Numbered from the stretch's first letter, positions 1 to 6,421 are shown. The stretch: 7,776 nucleotides of DNA from Chromatiales bacterium (GCA_022360595.1 JAKSCN010000183.1:1-7776), one strand, 5' to 3'. The notes: a model not told the origin generated them from the sequence alone. Numbers and translations are program-made.

Positions 1-58
1 ATCACCAAACCAGAAAACAGCACTCTTCGCCGCATAGATACAAATGCCAGTAGTTTTG
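1..58. repeat. Left arm of a perfect 58-bp inverted repeat
   Basis: Bases 1-58 are the exact reverse complement of 176-233. Pairing stops at base 59 against 175, and the arm may continue past the left window edge. Read on the - strand, this arm carries the same start-proximal codons as the L,D-transpeptidase-fold gene on the right (Met-Arg-Arg-Arg-Val-Leu-Phe). Perfect identity over protein-coding sequence points to a very recent event or to an assembly or amplification fold-back. It does not look like an ordinary regulatory dyad. Confidence 0.97.
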
Positions 59-80
59 AAGTTGAGAAAGCACCGATCAT
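1..80 (-). pseudogene. Inverted duplicate of the 5' end of the L,D-transpeptidase-fold gene, running off the left edge
   Basis: On the - strand an ATG at 80-78 opens a frame that stays open to base 1. It begins Met-Ile-Gly-Ala-Phe-Ser-Thr-Ser and then joins, in register, the residues shared with the gene on the + strand (Lys-Leu-Leu-Ala-Phe-Val-Ser-Met-Arg-Arg-Arg). An in-frame TAA lies two codons upstream of this ATG, and there is no convincing Shine-Dalgarno sequence. It could be a second gene copy with a different N-terminus, a truncated duplicate, or a product of an inverted assembly join. Only about 26 codons are visible, so I cannot tell whether it encodes a protein. Confidence 0.4.
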
Positions 81-175
81 AATTTACCCGGCGAGCCCTC
101 GGCAATATCCCTATATGGCCAAGTAGAATCAAACAGCCACACTTTAAAACAGGGTGACCAAAAGCTTACCTTTAC

Positions 176-233
176 CAAAACTACTGGCATTTGTATCTAT
201 GCGGCGAAGAGTGCTGTTTTCTGGTTTGGTGAT
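176..233. repeat. Right arm of the perfect 58-bp inverted repeat
   Basis: This is the exact reverse complement of 1-58, separated from it by a unique 117-bp spacer (59-175). The arm overlaps the translation start region and first codons of the L,D-transpeptidase-fold gene. If the repeat is biological, inversion between the arms would exchange the sequence upstream of that gene. Confidence 0.97.
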
Positions 234-918
234 AATCACTCTGCTGGCGGGTGCGGTTATCTATGTCTATGGTCGGTCAATTTGGGTGCCTGTGTATCAG
301 AAAATTGTGGGTAAGAAGACAGTTGCGGATGTTGTTAGTCAATATGGTGAAAACTCGCGTTTGCGTTTGAAACCATTTTTTGATGCGGCTGGTGTGCAAT
401 ATCCTCCCAAGGCCGTGACCCTACTGGGTATAAAGGATACGGAAGAGTTGGAGCTTTGGGCCGATACTTCGACGGGGCACATATTTATCCGCTCTTATCC
501 CATTCAAGCATTGAGTGGTATTTCGGGGCCTAAGTTGAGCGAGGGAGATCGGCAGGTGCCGGAGGGATTCTATAGCATTGAAGGGTTGAATCCGAACAGC
601 CTCTATCACCTATCGATGAAACTTAACTATCCAAACGCATTTGATAAAAAGCATGCTGCTATTGAAGGCAGGGATAATCCAGGTACTAATATCTTTATCC
701 ATGGTAAGGCGTTGTCTGTTGGATGTCTGGCCATGGGGGATGCGGCTATTGAAGAGCTGTTTATTCTGGCAGCCGATGTTGGTTACGCCAACATTAAGGT
801 TGTGATTACACCTTCAGACCCGCGGATACAGCCGCTCTCTTTGAATGTCAATCCCCAGTGGCTGCCAACGCTATATCAGCAGCTCAATGAGCATTTTCAG
901 CACTATAAGCGTGGTTAG
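199..918 (+). CDS. YafK/DpaA-type L,D-transpeptidase-fold (YkuD) periplasmic protein
   Basis: This is a predicted peptidoglycan-active enzyme of the YafK family. With the ATG at 199 it has 239 residues. The N-terminus is three arginines followed by a hydrophobic stretch (about residues 5-24), which fits an uncleaved inner-membrane anchor or signal peptide with the rest in the periplasm. Family hallmarks are Gly-Pro-Lys-Leu-x-Glu-Gly-Asp and Pro-Glu-Gly-Phe-Tyr (about 110-125), a Leu-Asn-Tyr-Pro-Asn-x-Phe-Asp stretch (142-149), and the catalytic YkuD signature His-Gly-x3-Ser-x-Gly-Cys (His168, Ser173, Cys176). All expected catalytic residues are present. In E. coli the relative DpaA (formerly LdtF/YafK) releases Braun lipoprotein from peptidoglycan; the same substrate here is inference. 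The frame is also open back to a GTG at 154, but that codon has no spaced Shine-Dalgarno sequence and its 15 extra residues span the inverted-repeat boundary, so I prefer ATG 199. The Shine-Dalgarno there is also weak, so the true start is uncertain. It appears to stand alone. Confidence 0.88.
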   Translation: MRRRVLFSGLVIITLLAGAVIYVYGRSIWVPVYQKIVGKKTVADVVSQYGENSRLRLKPFFDAAGVQYPPKAVTLLGIKDTEELELWADTSTGHIFIRSYPIQALSGISGPKLSEGDRQVPEGFYSIEGLNPNSLYHLSMKLNYPNAFDKKHAAIEGRDNPGTNIFIHGKALSVGCLAMGDAAIEELFILAADVGYANIKVVITPSDPRIQPLSLNVNPQWLPTLYQQLNEHFQHYKRG

Positions 919-1104
919 GTTGTTGTAGCCATCAGTAATGATCCGGTTTCAATCATCTTTTTGTCGGCTAACTACTATGAACGGCATTGTGATTAATATT
1001 AGTTGCCGCTTATTGTAGTATATTGGTCATTTGATAAAAGTCGGCGTTGTTATCTGAAGTGATAGACCGACCGATTTCTGAATTTCTAACCAAAGGGGTT
1101 GAGA
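919..1104. other. Intergenic region between the L,D-transpeptidase-fold and SPFH genes
   Basis: These 186 bases carry no credible gene. A weak 5-bp stem (938-942 with 952-956) followed by CTTTTT could be a poor terminator for the upstream gene, but it is too short to call. The AT-rich part at 990-1040 is where a promoter for the SPFH gene would be expected, but I see no good pair of -35 and -10 boxes. Confidence 0.5.
1093..1098 (+). promoter_or_regulatory. Ribosome binding site that sets the SPFH gene start
   Basis: AAGGGG lies 6 nt before the GTG at 1105, a normal spacing. The in-frame TTG at 1099 directly abuts the purine run with no spacer, so GTG 1105 is the better start. Confidence 0.7.
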
Positions 1105-2046
1105 GTGGCTGCAAAAGATTTTGATAACTTACCTGATTTGACTGCAATTGCCGGCCGGGGCAAGGGCTTTGTTGTCGGAGTGATTATATTGGCCGTGCTG
1201 GTATTGGCTGGTTTTCAGTCCATGTATACCGTGGATGAAGGGCATGTCGGTATTATTAAACGCTTTGGCGAGGCAACCGAGCAGGTCAATCCAGGACTAC
1301 ATATGAAGATTCCGTTTGTTGATACGGTTGAAGTGCTGGAGATTCGTACCCGCAAAAATCTTGAAAGGCTTAATGCATCCACCCATGAGCAGATGCCAGT
1401 GACAGCCGAAGTCTCCATCAACTGGACAGTGAAGCGTGATCAGGCGTTTGACCTGTTCAAGCGTTATGGTGGTTTGACTCAGTTTGAATCGAGAATTCTT
1501 GATCCGAAGCTGCGTTCAGCGGCAAAGGATGCACTAGCACGCTATAAGGCTGAAGAGATTATCCAGAACCGCAGTCAGGTGATTGCTCAGATCGAAGAGC
1601 TATTGGTCACCGAAATGAAGGAGTATCCGGTAAAACTTGACTCGGCACAGTTGGAAAACCTGGGATTGCCGCAAAAGTACATTCAGTCCATTGAAACCAA
1701 GCAGACCGAAAAGAACTTGGCGGCGGCTGAGAAGCACCGACTGGAACGTCAAAATTTAGAGGCGCAACGAGAGGTCAATACCGCCAACGCCAAACGCGAT
1801 GCGGCTAAGGCAACGGCGGATGGTAAAGCCTATGCGATTAAGACTGAGGCTGAAGCCGAAGCTGAAGCGATCAAATTGCGAGGCTTGGCAGAAGCGGAGG
1901 CGATAAGAAGTAAGGCCGATGCACTGAAAGAGTCGCAACTGCTGGTTGAATATGTGCGTGCCCAGCGTTGGAATGGTTCACTCCCGCAAACCATTATGGG
2001 GAGTGATCAGAGTATACTCTGGAATATGAATGCGGCGAGCAAGTAA
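1105..2046 (+). CDS. SPFH/band-7 domain, prohibitin-like membrane protein
   Basis: This is a membrane-anchored member of the stomatin/prohibitin/flotillin/HflK-C superfamily, which forms large oligomeric scaffolds or cages at membranes and often modulates proteases. From GTG 1105 it has 313 residues. A single transmembrane helix (about 21-38, rich in Val, Ile, Leu and Ala) follows a short N-terminal tail. The SPFH domain begins at Tyr-Thr-Val-Asp-Glu-Gly (41-46) and includes Pro-Gly-Leu-His-x-Lys-Ile-Pro-Phe (63-71). Residues about 195-285 are highly charged and Ala/Glu/Lys-rich and should form a coiled coil. They include an Ala-Glu run encoded by four tandem 6-bp units (1846-1869). The C-terminus (Tyr-Val-Arg-Ala-Gln-Arg-Trp-Asn-Gly ... 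Trp-Asn-Met) matches the prohibitin-type tail. No NfeD-like partner or second SPFH gene (as in hflK-hflC) sits next to it, so it is probably a homo-oligomer and the prohibitin label is better than HflC. The cellular function is not fixed by the sequence. Confidence 0.9.
   Translation: MAAKDFDNLPDLTAIAGRGKGFVVGVIILAVLVLAGFQSMYTVDEGHVGIIKRFGEATEQVNPGLHMKIPFVDTVEVLEIRTRKNLERLNASTHEQMPVTAEVSINWTVKRDQAFDLFKRYGGLTQFESRILDPKLRSAAKDALARYKAEEIIQNRSQVIAQIEELLVTEMKEYPVKLDSAQLENLGLPQKYIQSIETKQTEKNLAAAEKHRLERQNLEAQREVNTANAKRDAAKATADGKAYAIKTEAEAEAEAIKLRGLAEAEAIRSKADALKESQLLVEYVRAQRWNGSLPQTIMGSDQSILWNMNAASK
1846..1869 (+). repeat. Four tandem 6-bp Glu-Ala codon units inside the SPFH gene
   Basis: GAGGCT, GAAGCC, GAAGCT and GAAGCG follow each other and encode (Glu-Ala)4 in the coiled-coil part of the protein. 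The units differ at third positions. That suggests selection for the peptide pattern, not recent slippage. Confidence 0.75.
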
Positions 2047-2062
2047 GTTTCTGAGATGATTC

Positions 2063-2092
2063 GGCAGGCAGAAGCACGGTTTTCTGCCTGCC
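2063..2092. terminator. Hairpin between convergent genes, possible bidirectional terminator
   Basis: GGCAGGCAGAA (2063-2073) pairs perfectly with TTCTGCCTGCC (2082-2092) around an 8-nt loop. It lies 16 nt after the SPFH stop codon and about 20 nt after the E2 stop codon on the other strand, exactly where a shared terminator is expected. Neither strand has a clear U-run after the stem, so it may end transcripts inefficiently or act as a 3' RNA-protecting stem. Confidence 0.6.
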
Positions 2093-2100
2093 AAATGAGC

Positions 2101-2118
2101 GTTAACAGGCCCTAGTTG
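2101..2118. repeat. Copy 1 of an 18-bp dispersed motif at the operon's 3' end
   Basis: GTTAACAGGCCCTAGTTG matches 6771-6788 at 17 of 18 positions and in the same orientation. On the - strand the motif contains the TAG stop codon of the E2 gene and its immediate 3' flank. The two copies bracket the whole four-gene operon. Confidence 0.6.
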
Positions 2119-3218
2119 GCCAGCTCCTCCAATAAGGCCGCCAGAAAGCGTGCCGCTTCCCCTCCGGTAACAGCCCGATGGTCAAAGGTGAGTGATAGTG
2201 GCAGCAACCGGTGTACAGCCGGTTCTCCTTGGTCTGTCGCCACGACGCCTTGGTAGATATGCCCTACTCCCAGAATTGCCACGGTTGGTGGCACTACAAT
2301 AGGGTTGGCGTGGCGCCCGGCAAAGGTGCCAAAGTTGGAGAGCGTGAATGTGTAGCCGCGTAATTTTTCTGAGGCGATAGAGCGATCTTCCACCTCTCGC
2401 TTCAGTTGATCGAGCTGTTCTCGAAGCTCATCGTCGCTGCTGTTGTTGGCATTTCGCAGTACCGGAACAAATAAGCCATCTTCAGTGTCGACAGCGATGC
2501 CTAGATGTAGCTGTTTAAGCAGGCGTCTGCCCGGGGCGTGTGAATCAAACCAGGCGTTGAGTGCAGGCTCTACCGCGCAGGCGGTAGCGATGGCGCGAAT
2601 CATTCGGATGGTGATATCGGGTTTGTCACCCCAGTGTTCGATATCGGCTACATCCTGGAGTGTGACAGGCACCACTTCAGCATGGGCTTGAGACATGGCG
2701 CGGGCCATGCTGCGTCGTACTCCCCTCAGGGGCTCCATCGGCCCTACTTCAGAGAGAATTTTTGCTACCCGCTGCACATCTGCGGCGGTGATGGTGTCTT
2801 TCGGGCCGGTAGGGGTGACGATGGAGAGGTCCACATCCAGCCGTTGCGCCAGGGCGCGTACAGCCGGAGTCGCTTTTAGCCCGTTGCCGTTACGTCTGCT
2901 TCCACCAACCGCTGCGGCTTTCTCCTGAATCACCTCGGAGCCGGTTTGCATTTCGCCAACCACAGTGCCGCTATCTTCTTTTTGTTCGCCCTCGTACTCC
3001 ACCAAGGGGTCACCGACATGAACGATATCGCCTTCATTGCAGAAGATTTTTGCAATCTCGCCCTCTTCGGGAGAGGGGATGTCGACAATCGCCTTATCGG
3101 TCTCCACCGAGACCAGCAGGTCGCCTTTCTTTACGGTATCGTTGGCGCTGACGTGGATGGTGGTGATCTCTGCTTCAACCAGTCCCTCGCCCAGATCGGG
3201 TAGTTTGAAAATAATCAT
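2112..3218 (-). CDS. bkdB: Dihydrolipoyl acyltransferase (E2) of a branched-chain 2-oxoacid dehydrogenase complex
   Basis: This is the core subunit of the complex: it carries the swinging lipoyl arm and transfers the acyl group to CoA in the cytoplasm. It has 368 residues, on the short side for the family. Residues 1-77 are one lipoyl domain with the modified lysine in Glu-Thr-Asp-Lys-Ala (Lys42). A flexible linker spans about 78-112, with little of the usual Ala/Pro richness. The E1/E3-binding domain follows (about 113-151, Ala-Thr-Pro-Ala-Val-Arg ... Thr-Gly-Pro). The catalytic acyltransferase domain runs from about 162 to the end, with Thr-Leu-Ser-Asn-Phe-Gly (292-297) and Phe-Asp-His-Arg-Ala-Val-Thr-Gly-Gly (345-353). 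The catalytic His347 is present, but the Asp of the usual DHRxxDG motif is Thr351. The ATG overlaps the E1 beta stop codon by 4 nt (ATGA), with GGAG at 3224-3227, indicating translational coupling. The branched-chain assignment rests on the adjacent amino acid dehydrogenase; a pyruvate or acetoin complex is the alternative. Confidence 0.9.
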   Translation of the reverse strand: MIIFKLPDLGEGLVEAEITTIHVSANDTVKKGDLLVSVETDKAIVDIPSPEEGEIAKIFCNEGDIVHVGDPLVEYEGEQKEDSGTVVGEMQTGSEVIQEKAAAVGGSRRNGNGLKATPAVRALAQRLDVDLSIVTPTGPKDTITAADVQRVAKILSEVGPMEPLRGVRRSMARAMSQAHAEVVPVTLQDVADIEHWGDKPDITIRMIRAIATACAVEPALNAWFDSHAPGRRLLKQLHLGIAVDTEDGLFVPVLRNANNSSDDELREQLDQLKREVEDRSIASEKLRGYTFTLSNFGTFAGRHANPIVVPPTVAILGVGHIYQGVVATDQGEPAVHRLLPLSLTFDHRAVTGGEAARFLAALLEELAN

Positions 3219-4195
3219 ACATACTCCATCGTCTCGTTGACTGCTTGCAGAATGCGTGCGGTACTTGGCATGTAGTGCTCTTCCAAGCGGAACAGCGGCA
3301 TTACTGTGTCATAGCCGGTGACCCGCCGGACAGGCGCCATAAGGGACATCAGACCTTCTTCAGCCAAGCGGGCCGCGATCTCTGCGCCAACACCACAGTT
3401 GCGGGCTGCTTCGTGCACAATAACGCAGCGGCCAGTGCGCCCAACGGATTCCAGAATGGTCTCCATATCCAGAGGTTTGATGGTGGCCAGGTCGATAAGC
3501 TCTATATCGACCCCCGCCTCTGCCGCCAGTTCTGCCGCTTGCTGGCACTCGTGGATCATTGCACCCCAGCTCACCACGGTAAGGTCTGCACCGGGTCTCA
3601 GTACAAAGCAGCTATCCAGCGGCAGGGCTTCACCATTGTCTTCAACAGCCTGTTTGTTGAGGCGGTAAATACGTTTTGGTTCCAGAAAAACTACCGGGTC
3701 CGGGTCGCGAATAGCTGCCAGTAGCAGGCCGTAAGCGCGCGATGGTGATGAGGGGATCACCACGCGCAGACCAGGGATATGGGCAAACAGTGCTTCGGTA
3801 CTCTCTGAGTGGTGTTCAGGGGCGTGAATACCACCGCCAAAGGGGGCGCGCAGTACCATGGGACAGCTCAAGCGCCCACGAGTTCGATTACGTAACCGTG
3901 AGGCGTGATTAAGAATCTGGTCAATGGTCGAGTAGATGAATCCCATGAACTGGATCTCCGCCACTGGGCGCAGTCCTTGTGCCGCCATCCCGACGGACAT
4001 GCCGGCAATGACTGTTTCGGCCAATGGGGTATCGAATACCCGCTCACGACCAAAGCGAGCCTGAAGGCCGTCGGTAGCACGGAACACACCCCCGTTGACG
4101 CCGACATCCTCACCCATGACCACCATGCTGTCGTCATGTGCCAGCTCGTAGGCCAGGGCCCGATTGACTGCTTCGATGAGTGTGATTTCGTTCAT
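3215..4195 (-). CDS. bkdA2: 2-oxoacid dehydrogenase E1 component, beta subunit (branched-chain type)
   Basis: This is the beta subunit of the thiamine diphosphate-dependent E1 heterotetramer, which decarboxylates the 2-oxoacid and acylates the E2 lipoyl arm. It has 326 residues, the normal length for a separate beta subunit. The N-terminal transketolase-type pyrimidine-binding domain contains Val-Met-Gly-Glu-Asp-Val-Gly (26-32), whose Glu is the cofactor-activating residue. It continues through Phe-Asp-Thr-Pro-Leu-Ala-Glu (54-60) and the Ala-Pro-Phe-Gly-Gly-Gly plus His-His-Ser-Glu-Ser region (about 117-132) typical of these subunits. The C-terminal domain holds Ile-Asp-Leu-Ala-Thr-Ile-Lys-Pro-Leu-Asp. 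The start ATG at 4195 is preceded by GAGGAG (4202-4207) and lies 3 nt after the E1 alpha stop. The 3' end overlaps E2 by 4 nt. The split alpha/beta layout is that of branched-chain and Gram-positive-type pyruvate complexes, not the single-chain E1 of the enterobacterial pyruvate complex. Confidence 0.93.
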   Translation of the reverse strand: MNEITLIEAVNRALAYELAHDDSMVVMGEDVGVNGGVFRATDGLQARFGRERVFDTPLAETVIAGMSVGMAAQGLRPVAEIQFMGFIYSTIDQILNHASRLRNRTRGRLSCPMVLRAPFGGGIHAPEHHSESTEALFAHIPGLRVVIPSSPSRAYGLLLAAIRDPDPVVFLEPKRIYRLNKQAVEDNGEALPLDSCFVLRPGADLTVVSWGAMIHECQQAAELAAEAGVDIELIDLATIKPLDMETILESVGRTGRCVIVHEAARNCGVGAEIAARLAEEGLMSLMAPVRRVTGYDTVMPLFRLEEHYMPSTARILQAVNETMEYV

Positions 4196-4198
4196 GGT

Positions 4199-5263
4199 TC
4201 ACTCCTCACCCGGTAGTTGCGCCCGCTGCCACTGTAAGGACTTCGGTAGGGTCGCATAGAGGTGGTCGAACATTGATTTGGCAGGCTGAACTTCAGTGGC
4301 GAGATAGATCTCCACCTCAGTTTCGATCTGCTCTTCACACTTTGCTATCAAGGCCTGCTCTTTGTCGTCGTTCCATAGATTATTGGCGATAAGGTAGTTG
4401 CGTAGCCGGCCGACAGGCTCTTTTTTGTGCTGGAGGTCGACTTCTTCTTGAGAGCGATAACGTTTGGCGTCGTCTGCTGTAGTGTGGTCGCCAAGCCGAT
4501 AGGTCATCGCCTCAATCAGTGATGGGCCGTCACCGGTGCGGGCCCGTTCGAGGGCGGATGAGACGTAGTGTCGAACGGCGATGACATCGTTGCCGTCAAT
4601 CTGTTGGCCGGGCATGCCCCCTGCGATCGCTTTTTGGGCCAGGGTGTCACAAGAGGATTGATCAGTGCGGCGTACCGAGATAGCCCATTGATTGTTGCTG
4701 ACCACAAAAATGACCGGTAGCTGCATACTGCCCGCCACATTCATCGATTCATAAAAGTCCCCTTTTGAGGTGCCGCCATCTCCGAGCATACAGACTACAA
4801 CGGCAGGCTGTTTGCGCAGACGCATGGCGTAGGCTGCTCCAACCGCATGGCAGGCTTGGCTGGCGATGGGAATAGCGACCGGGAAGTCCTGGCGGCTTTC
4901 GTTGAAATTCATGCCGCGCTCATCACCGCCCCAGTAGAGAAAGAGTTCACTAGGCTTTACACCACGGAAAAACTGGACACCACCTTCACGGTAGCTGGGT
5001 GCAAGGATGTCTTGCCGTTGCATGGCATGGCCAACGCCAGCGCCGATCGCCTCTTGCCCCAGGATTGAGGCGTAAGTGCCCATCTGCCCCGTGCGCTGCA
5101 GTGCGATGGCGCGCTGGTCATATACGCGGGTGTAGACCATATTCTTGTACAGCGACAACAGTGTCTGGGTGTCTTTAGCAAATTCAGGCAGTGGTTGTTC
5201 TACTTCACCCGCTTCGTTGAGAAAGCGATCATAGTGAATATCGAAATGTGCTATTTGAGCCAT
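4199..5263 (-). CDS. bkdA1: 2-oxoacid dehydrogenase E1 component, alpha subunit (branched-chain type)
   Basis: This is the alpha subunit of E1 and binds the diphosphate of thiamine diphosphate. It has 354 residues, normal for the family. The cofactor motif Gly-Asp-Gly-Gly-Thr-Ser-Lys-Gly (161-168) ends in Asn-Asn (190-191), the classic GDG-NN pair. Other family marks are Gly-Gln-Glu-Ala (69-72), Tyr-Arg-Glu-Gly-Gly (91-95), and the phosphorylation-loop-like Tyr-Arg-Leu-Gly-Asp-His-Thr-Thr-Ala-Asp-Asp (255-265), which is close to branched-chain E1 alpha subunits. The start ATG 5263 has a perfect AGGAGG (5270-5275) at 6-nt spacing. It lies 26 nt after the leucine dehydrogenase stop and 3 nt before E1 beta, so all four genes should be cotranscribed. 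The substrate (2-oxoisocaproate, 2-oxoisovalerate or 2-oxo-3-methylvalerate rather than pyruvate) is inferred from the gene upstream. Confidence 0.92.
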   Translation of the reverse strand: MAQIAHFDIHYDRFLNEAGEVEQPLPEFAKDTQTLLSLYKNMVYTRVYDQRAIALQRTGQMGTYASILGQEAIGAGVGHAMQRQDILAPSYREGGVQFFRGVKPSELFLYWGGDERGMNFNESRQDFPVAIPIASQACHAVGAAYAMRLRKQPAVVVCMLGDGGTSKGDFYESMNVAGSMQLPVIFVVSNNQWAISVRRTDQSSCDTLAQKAIAGGMPGQQIDGNDVIAVRHYVSSALERARTGDGPSLIEAMTYRLGDHTTADDAKRYRSQEEVDLQHKKEPVGRLRNYLIANNLWNDDKEQALIAKCEEQIETEVEIYLATEVQPAKSMFDHLYATLPKSLQWQRAQLPGEE

Positions 5264-5269
5264 ACTTCG

Positions 5270-5275
5270 CCTCCT
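5270..5275 (-). promoter_or_regulatory. Consensus Shine-Dalgarno of the E1 alpha gene
   Basis: AGGAGG on the - strand, 6 nt before ATG 5263. It is the strongest ribosome binding site in the operon and fixes the E1 alpha start. Confidence 0.85.
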
Positions 5276-5289
5276 GCATACTGATTGGC

Positions 5290-6411
5290 TTAGCCCTCGT
5301 TATGGGGTCTGCTAAGAGTGGGTGCGCTGGCATAAAAGCGCTCTTTTGCGATGATGTCGGCAATGGCGCCGGTCGGGCGCATTTCCGCTTTGGCGCGGGT
5401 GAAGATCTCGTCGAGAATATTGGGGATGTCGTTGATACGCGCTTCGATCTCCACGGGATCGTCCAGTGATACCTGGATCAGTCCACCGGCGTTGATGACA
5501 TAATCCGGTGCATAAAGTATATGCCTGGCCGCGAGAATCTCATCCAGTGTGCTATCACTGAGTTGATTGTTGGCTGCTCCGCCGATAATTTTGCAGTTCA
5601 GCTTTTTTACTGTTTTAGGATTGATCACTCCGCCCAGTGCGCAGGGGATAAAGATGTCGCACGGAACTGAGAAGATCTCATCGGGTGAGACAGCGGATGT
5701 GCCAAATTCATCTATACACCTTTTTACAGCCGTACCGTCTGTGTCAGCAACGGTCAGGTTAACGCCAAGCTTGTGAAGCTCTTTTGCTAAGTAATAGCCC
5801 ACGTGCCCGACTCCCTGGATGACAGCGTGTAATCCTGTCAATGTCTCTCGTTGGAGTCGATGGCGTACGGCAGCTTCAATACCATAGCGAACACCTAATG
5901 CAGTAAACGGTGATGGATCACCTGAACCACCATGGCTACGACTGGTGCTGGCGACATATTGGGTGCGACTGGCAATATAGTCCATATCTTCCGGATTGGT
6001 GCCGCTGTCTACCGCTGTGATGTAGCGGCCGCCAAGGGACTCGACAAAGTCACCAAAAGATTGGAAGTACTTTTTCCGGTCAGCAATAGTGGGTGGCTTC
6101 ATCAACACCGCTTTACCGCCGCCCTGCTTGAGCCCGGTGATGGCGGCCTTATAACTCATGGCCTGAGATAGATTCAGTGCGTCGTTGATGGCGTCAACTT
6201 CAGAGACATAAGCCAGACAACGACAGCCGCCCAGGGCCGGCCCCAATTTGGTGCTGTGAATCGCAATGATCGCGCGAAGCTGAGTTTCTGCATCCCATTT
6301 GAAATGCAGATCCCCGAAATTCATGGACTCACACCGTGAAAAAAGTGTGCTCGACTCCGAGCTGAAAGTTATGTCGGGATGTTCAGCTGGAAATATGGCG
6401 TTAGCTGTCAT
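5290..6411 (-). CDS. Leucine (branched-chain amino acid) dehydrogenase
   Basis: This is an NAD-dependent oxidative deaminase of the Glu/Leu/Phe/Val dehydrogenase superfamily, converting leucine, valine or isoleucine and water to the 2-oxoacid and ammonium. From ATG 6411 it has 373 residues, close to the roughly 365 of Bacillus leucine dehydrogenases. The substrate-side domain shows Gly-Pro-Ala-Leu-Gly-Gly (57-62), Tyr-Lys (Lys88), the catalytic Gly-Gly-Gly-Lys (Lys100) and Val-Asp-Ser-Gly-Thr (Asp135). The Rossmann domain has Gly-x-Gly-x-x-Gly (200-205) and an acidic Asp223 after the second strand, favouring NAD over NADP. The Ala-Pro-Asp-Tyr-Val-Ile-Asn-Ala-Gly-Gly block (301-310) is conserved in the family. 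An upstream in-frame ATG at 6480 exists but has no ribosome binding site, whereas ATG 6411 has AGGAG at 5-nt spacing. It is first in the operon and supplies substrate to the following complex. Valine or phenylalanine preference cannot be excluded. Confidence 0.9.
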   Translation of the reverse strand: MTANAIFPAEHPDITFSSESSTLFSRCESMNFGDLHFKWDAETQLRAIIAIHSTKLGPALGGCRCLAYVSEVDAINDALNLSQAMSYKAAITGLKQGGGKAVLMKPPTIADRKKYFQSFGDFVESLGGRYITAVDSGTNPEDMDYIASRTQYVASTSRSHGGSGDPSPFTALGVRYGIEAAVRHRLQRETLTGLHAVIQGVGHVGYYLAKELHKLGVNLTVADTDGTAVKRCIDEFGTSAVSPDEIFSVPCDIFIPCALGGVINPKTVKKLNCKIIGGAANNQLSDSTLDEILAARHILYAPDYVINAGGLIQVSLDDPVEIEARINDIPNILDEIFTRAKAEMRPTGAIADIIAKERFYASAPTLSRPHNEG

Positions 6412-6416
6412 GCGCA

Positions 6417-6421
6417 CTCCT
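6417..6421 (-). promoter_or_regulatory. Ribosome binding site that sets the leucine dehydrogenase start
   Basis: AGGAG on the - strand ends 5 nt before ATG 6411. The longer reading from ATG 6480 has only GC-rich sequence (CCCGGG) in front of it and is not supported. Confidence 0.8.

Noticed and set aside
154..198. GTG start at 154 adding 15 residues to the L,D-transpeptidase-fold protein
   Set aside because: AGG abuts the GTG with no spacer, the extra residues precede the positively charged membrane segment, and they straddle the inverted-repeat boundary. ATG 199 is more plausible, though not certain.
1..233. A MITE or insertion sequence with 58-bp terminal inverted repeats
   Set aside because: The arms are protein-coding sequence of the neighbouring gene, no target-site duplication is visible on the right, and no transposase is present.
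938..963. Terminator after the L,D-transpeptidase-fold gene
   Set aside because: The stem has only 5 AT-rich base pairs with a 9-nt loop, so it is too weak to support.
2443..3240. Several open frames on the + strand opposite the E2 gene
   Set aside because: They are antisense shadows of a well-supported coding region, without ribosome binding sites or recognisable domains.
3245..3724. 159-codon open frame on the + strand opposite E1 beta
   Set aside because: It lies wholly antisense to a gene with all family motifs, and its predicted protein has low-complexity, non-family composition.
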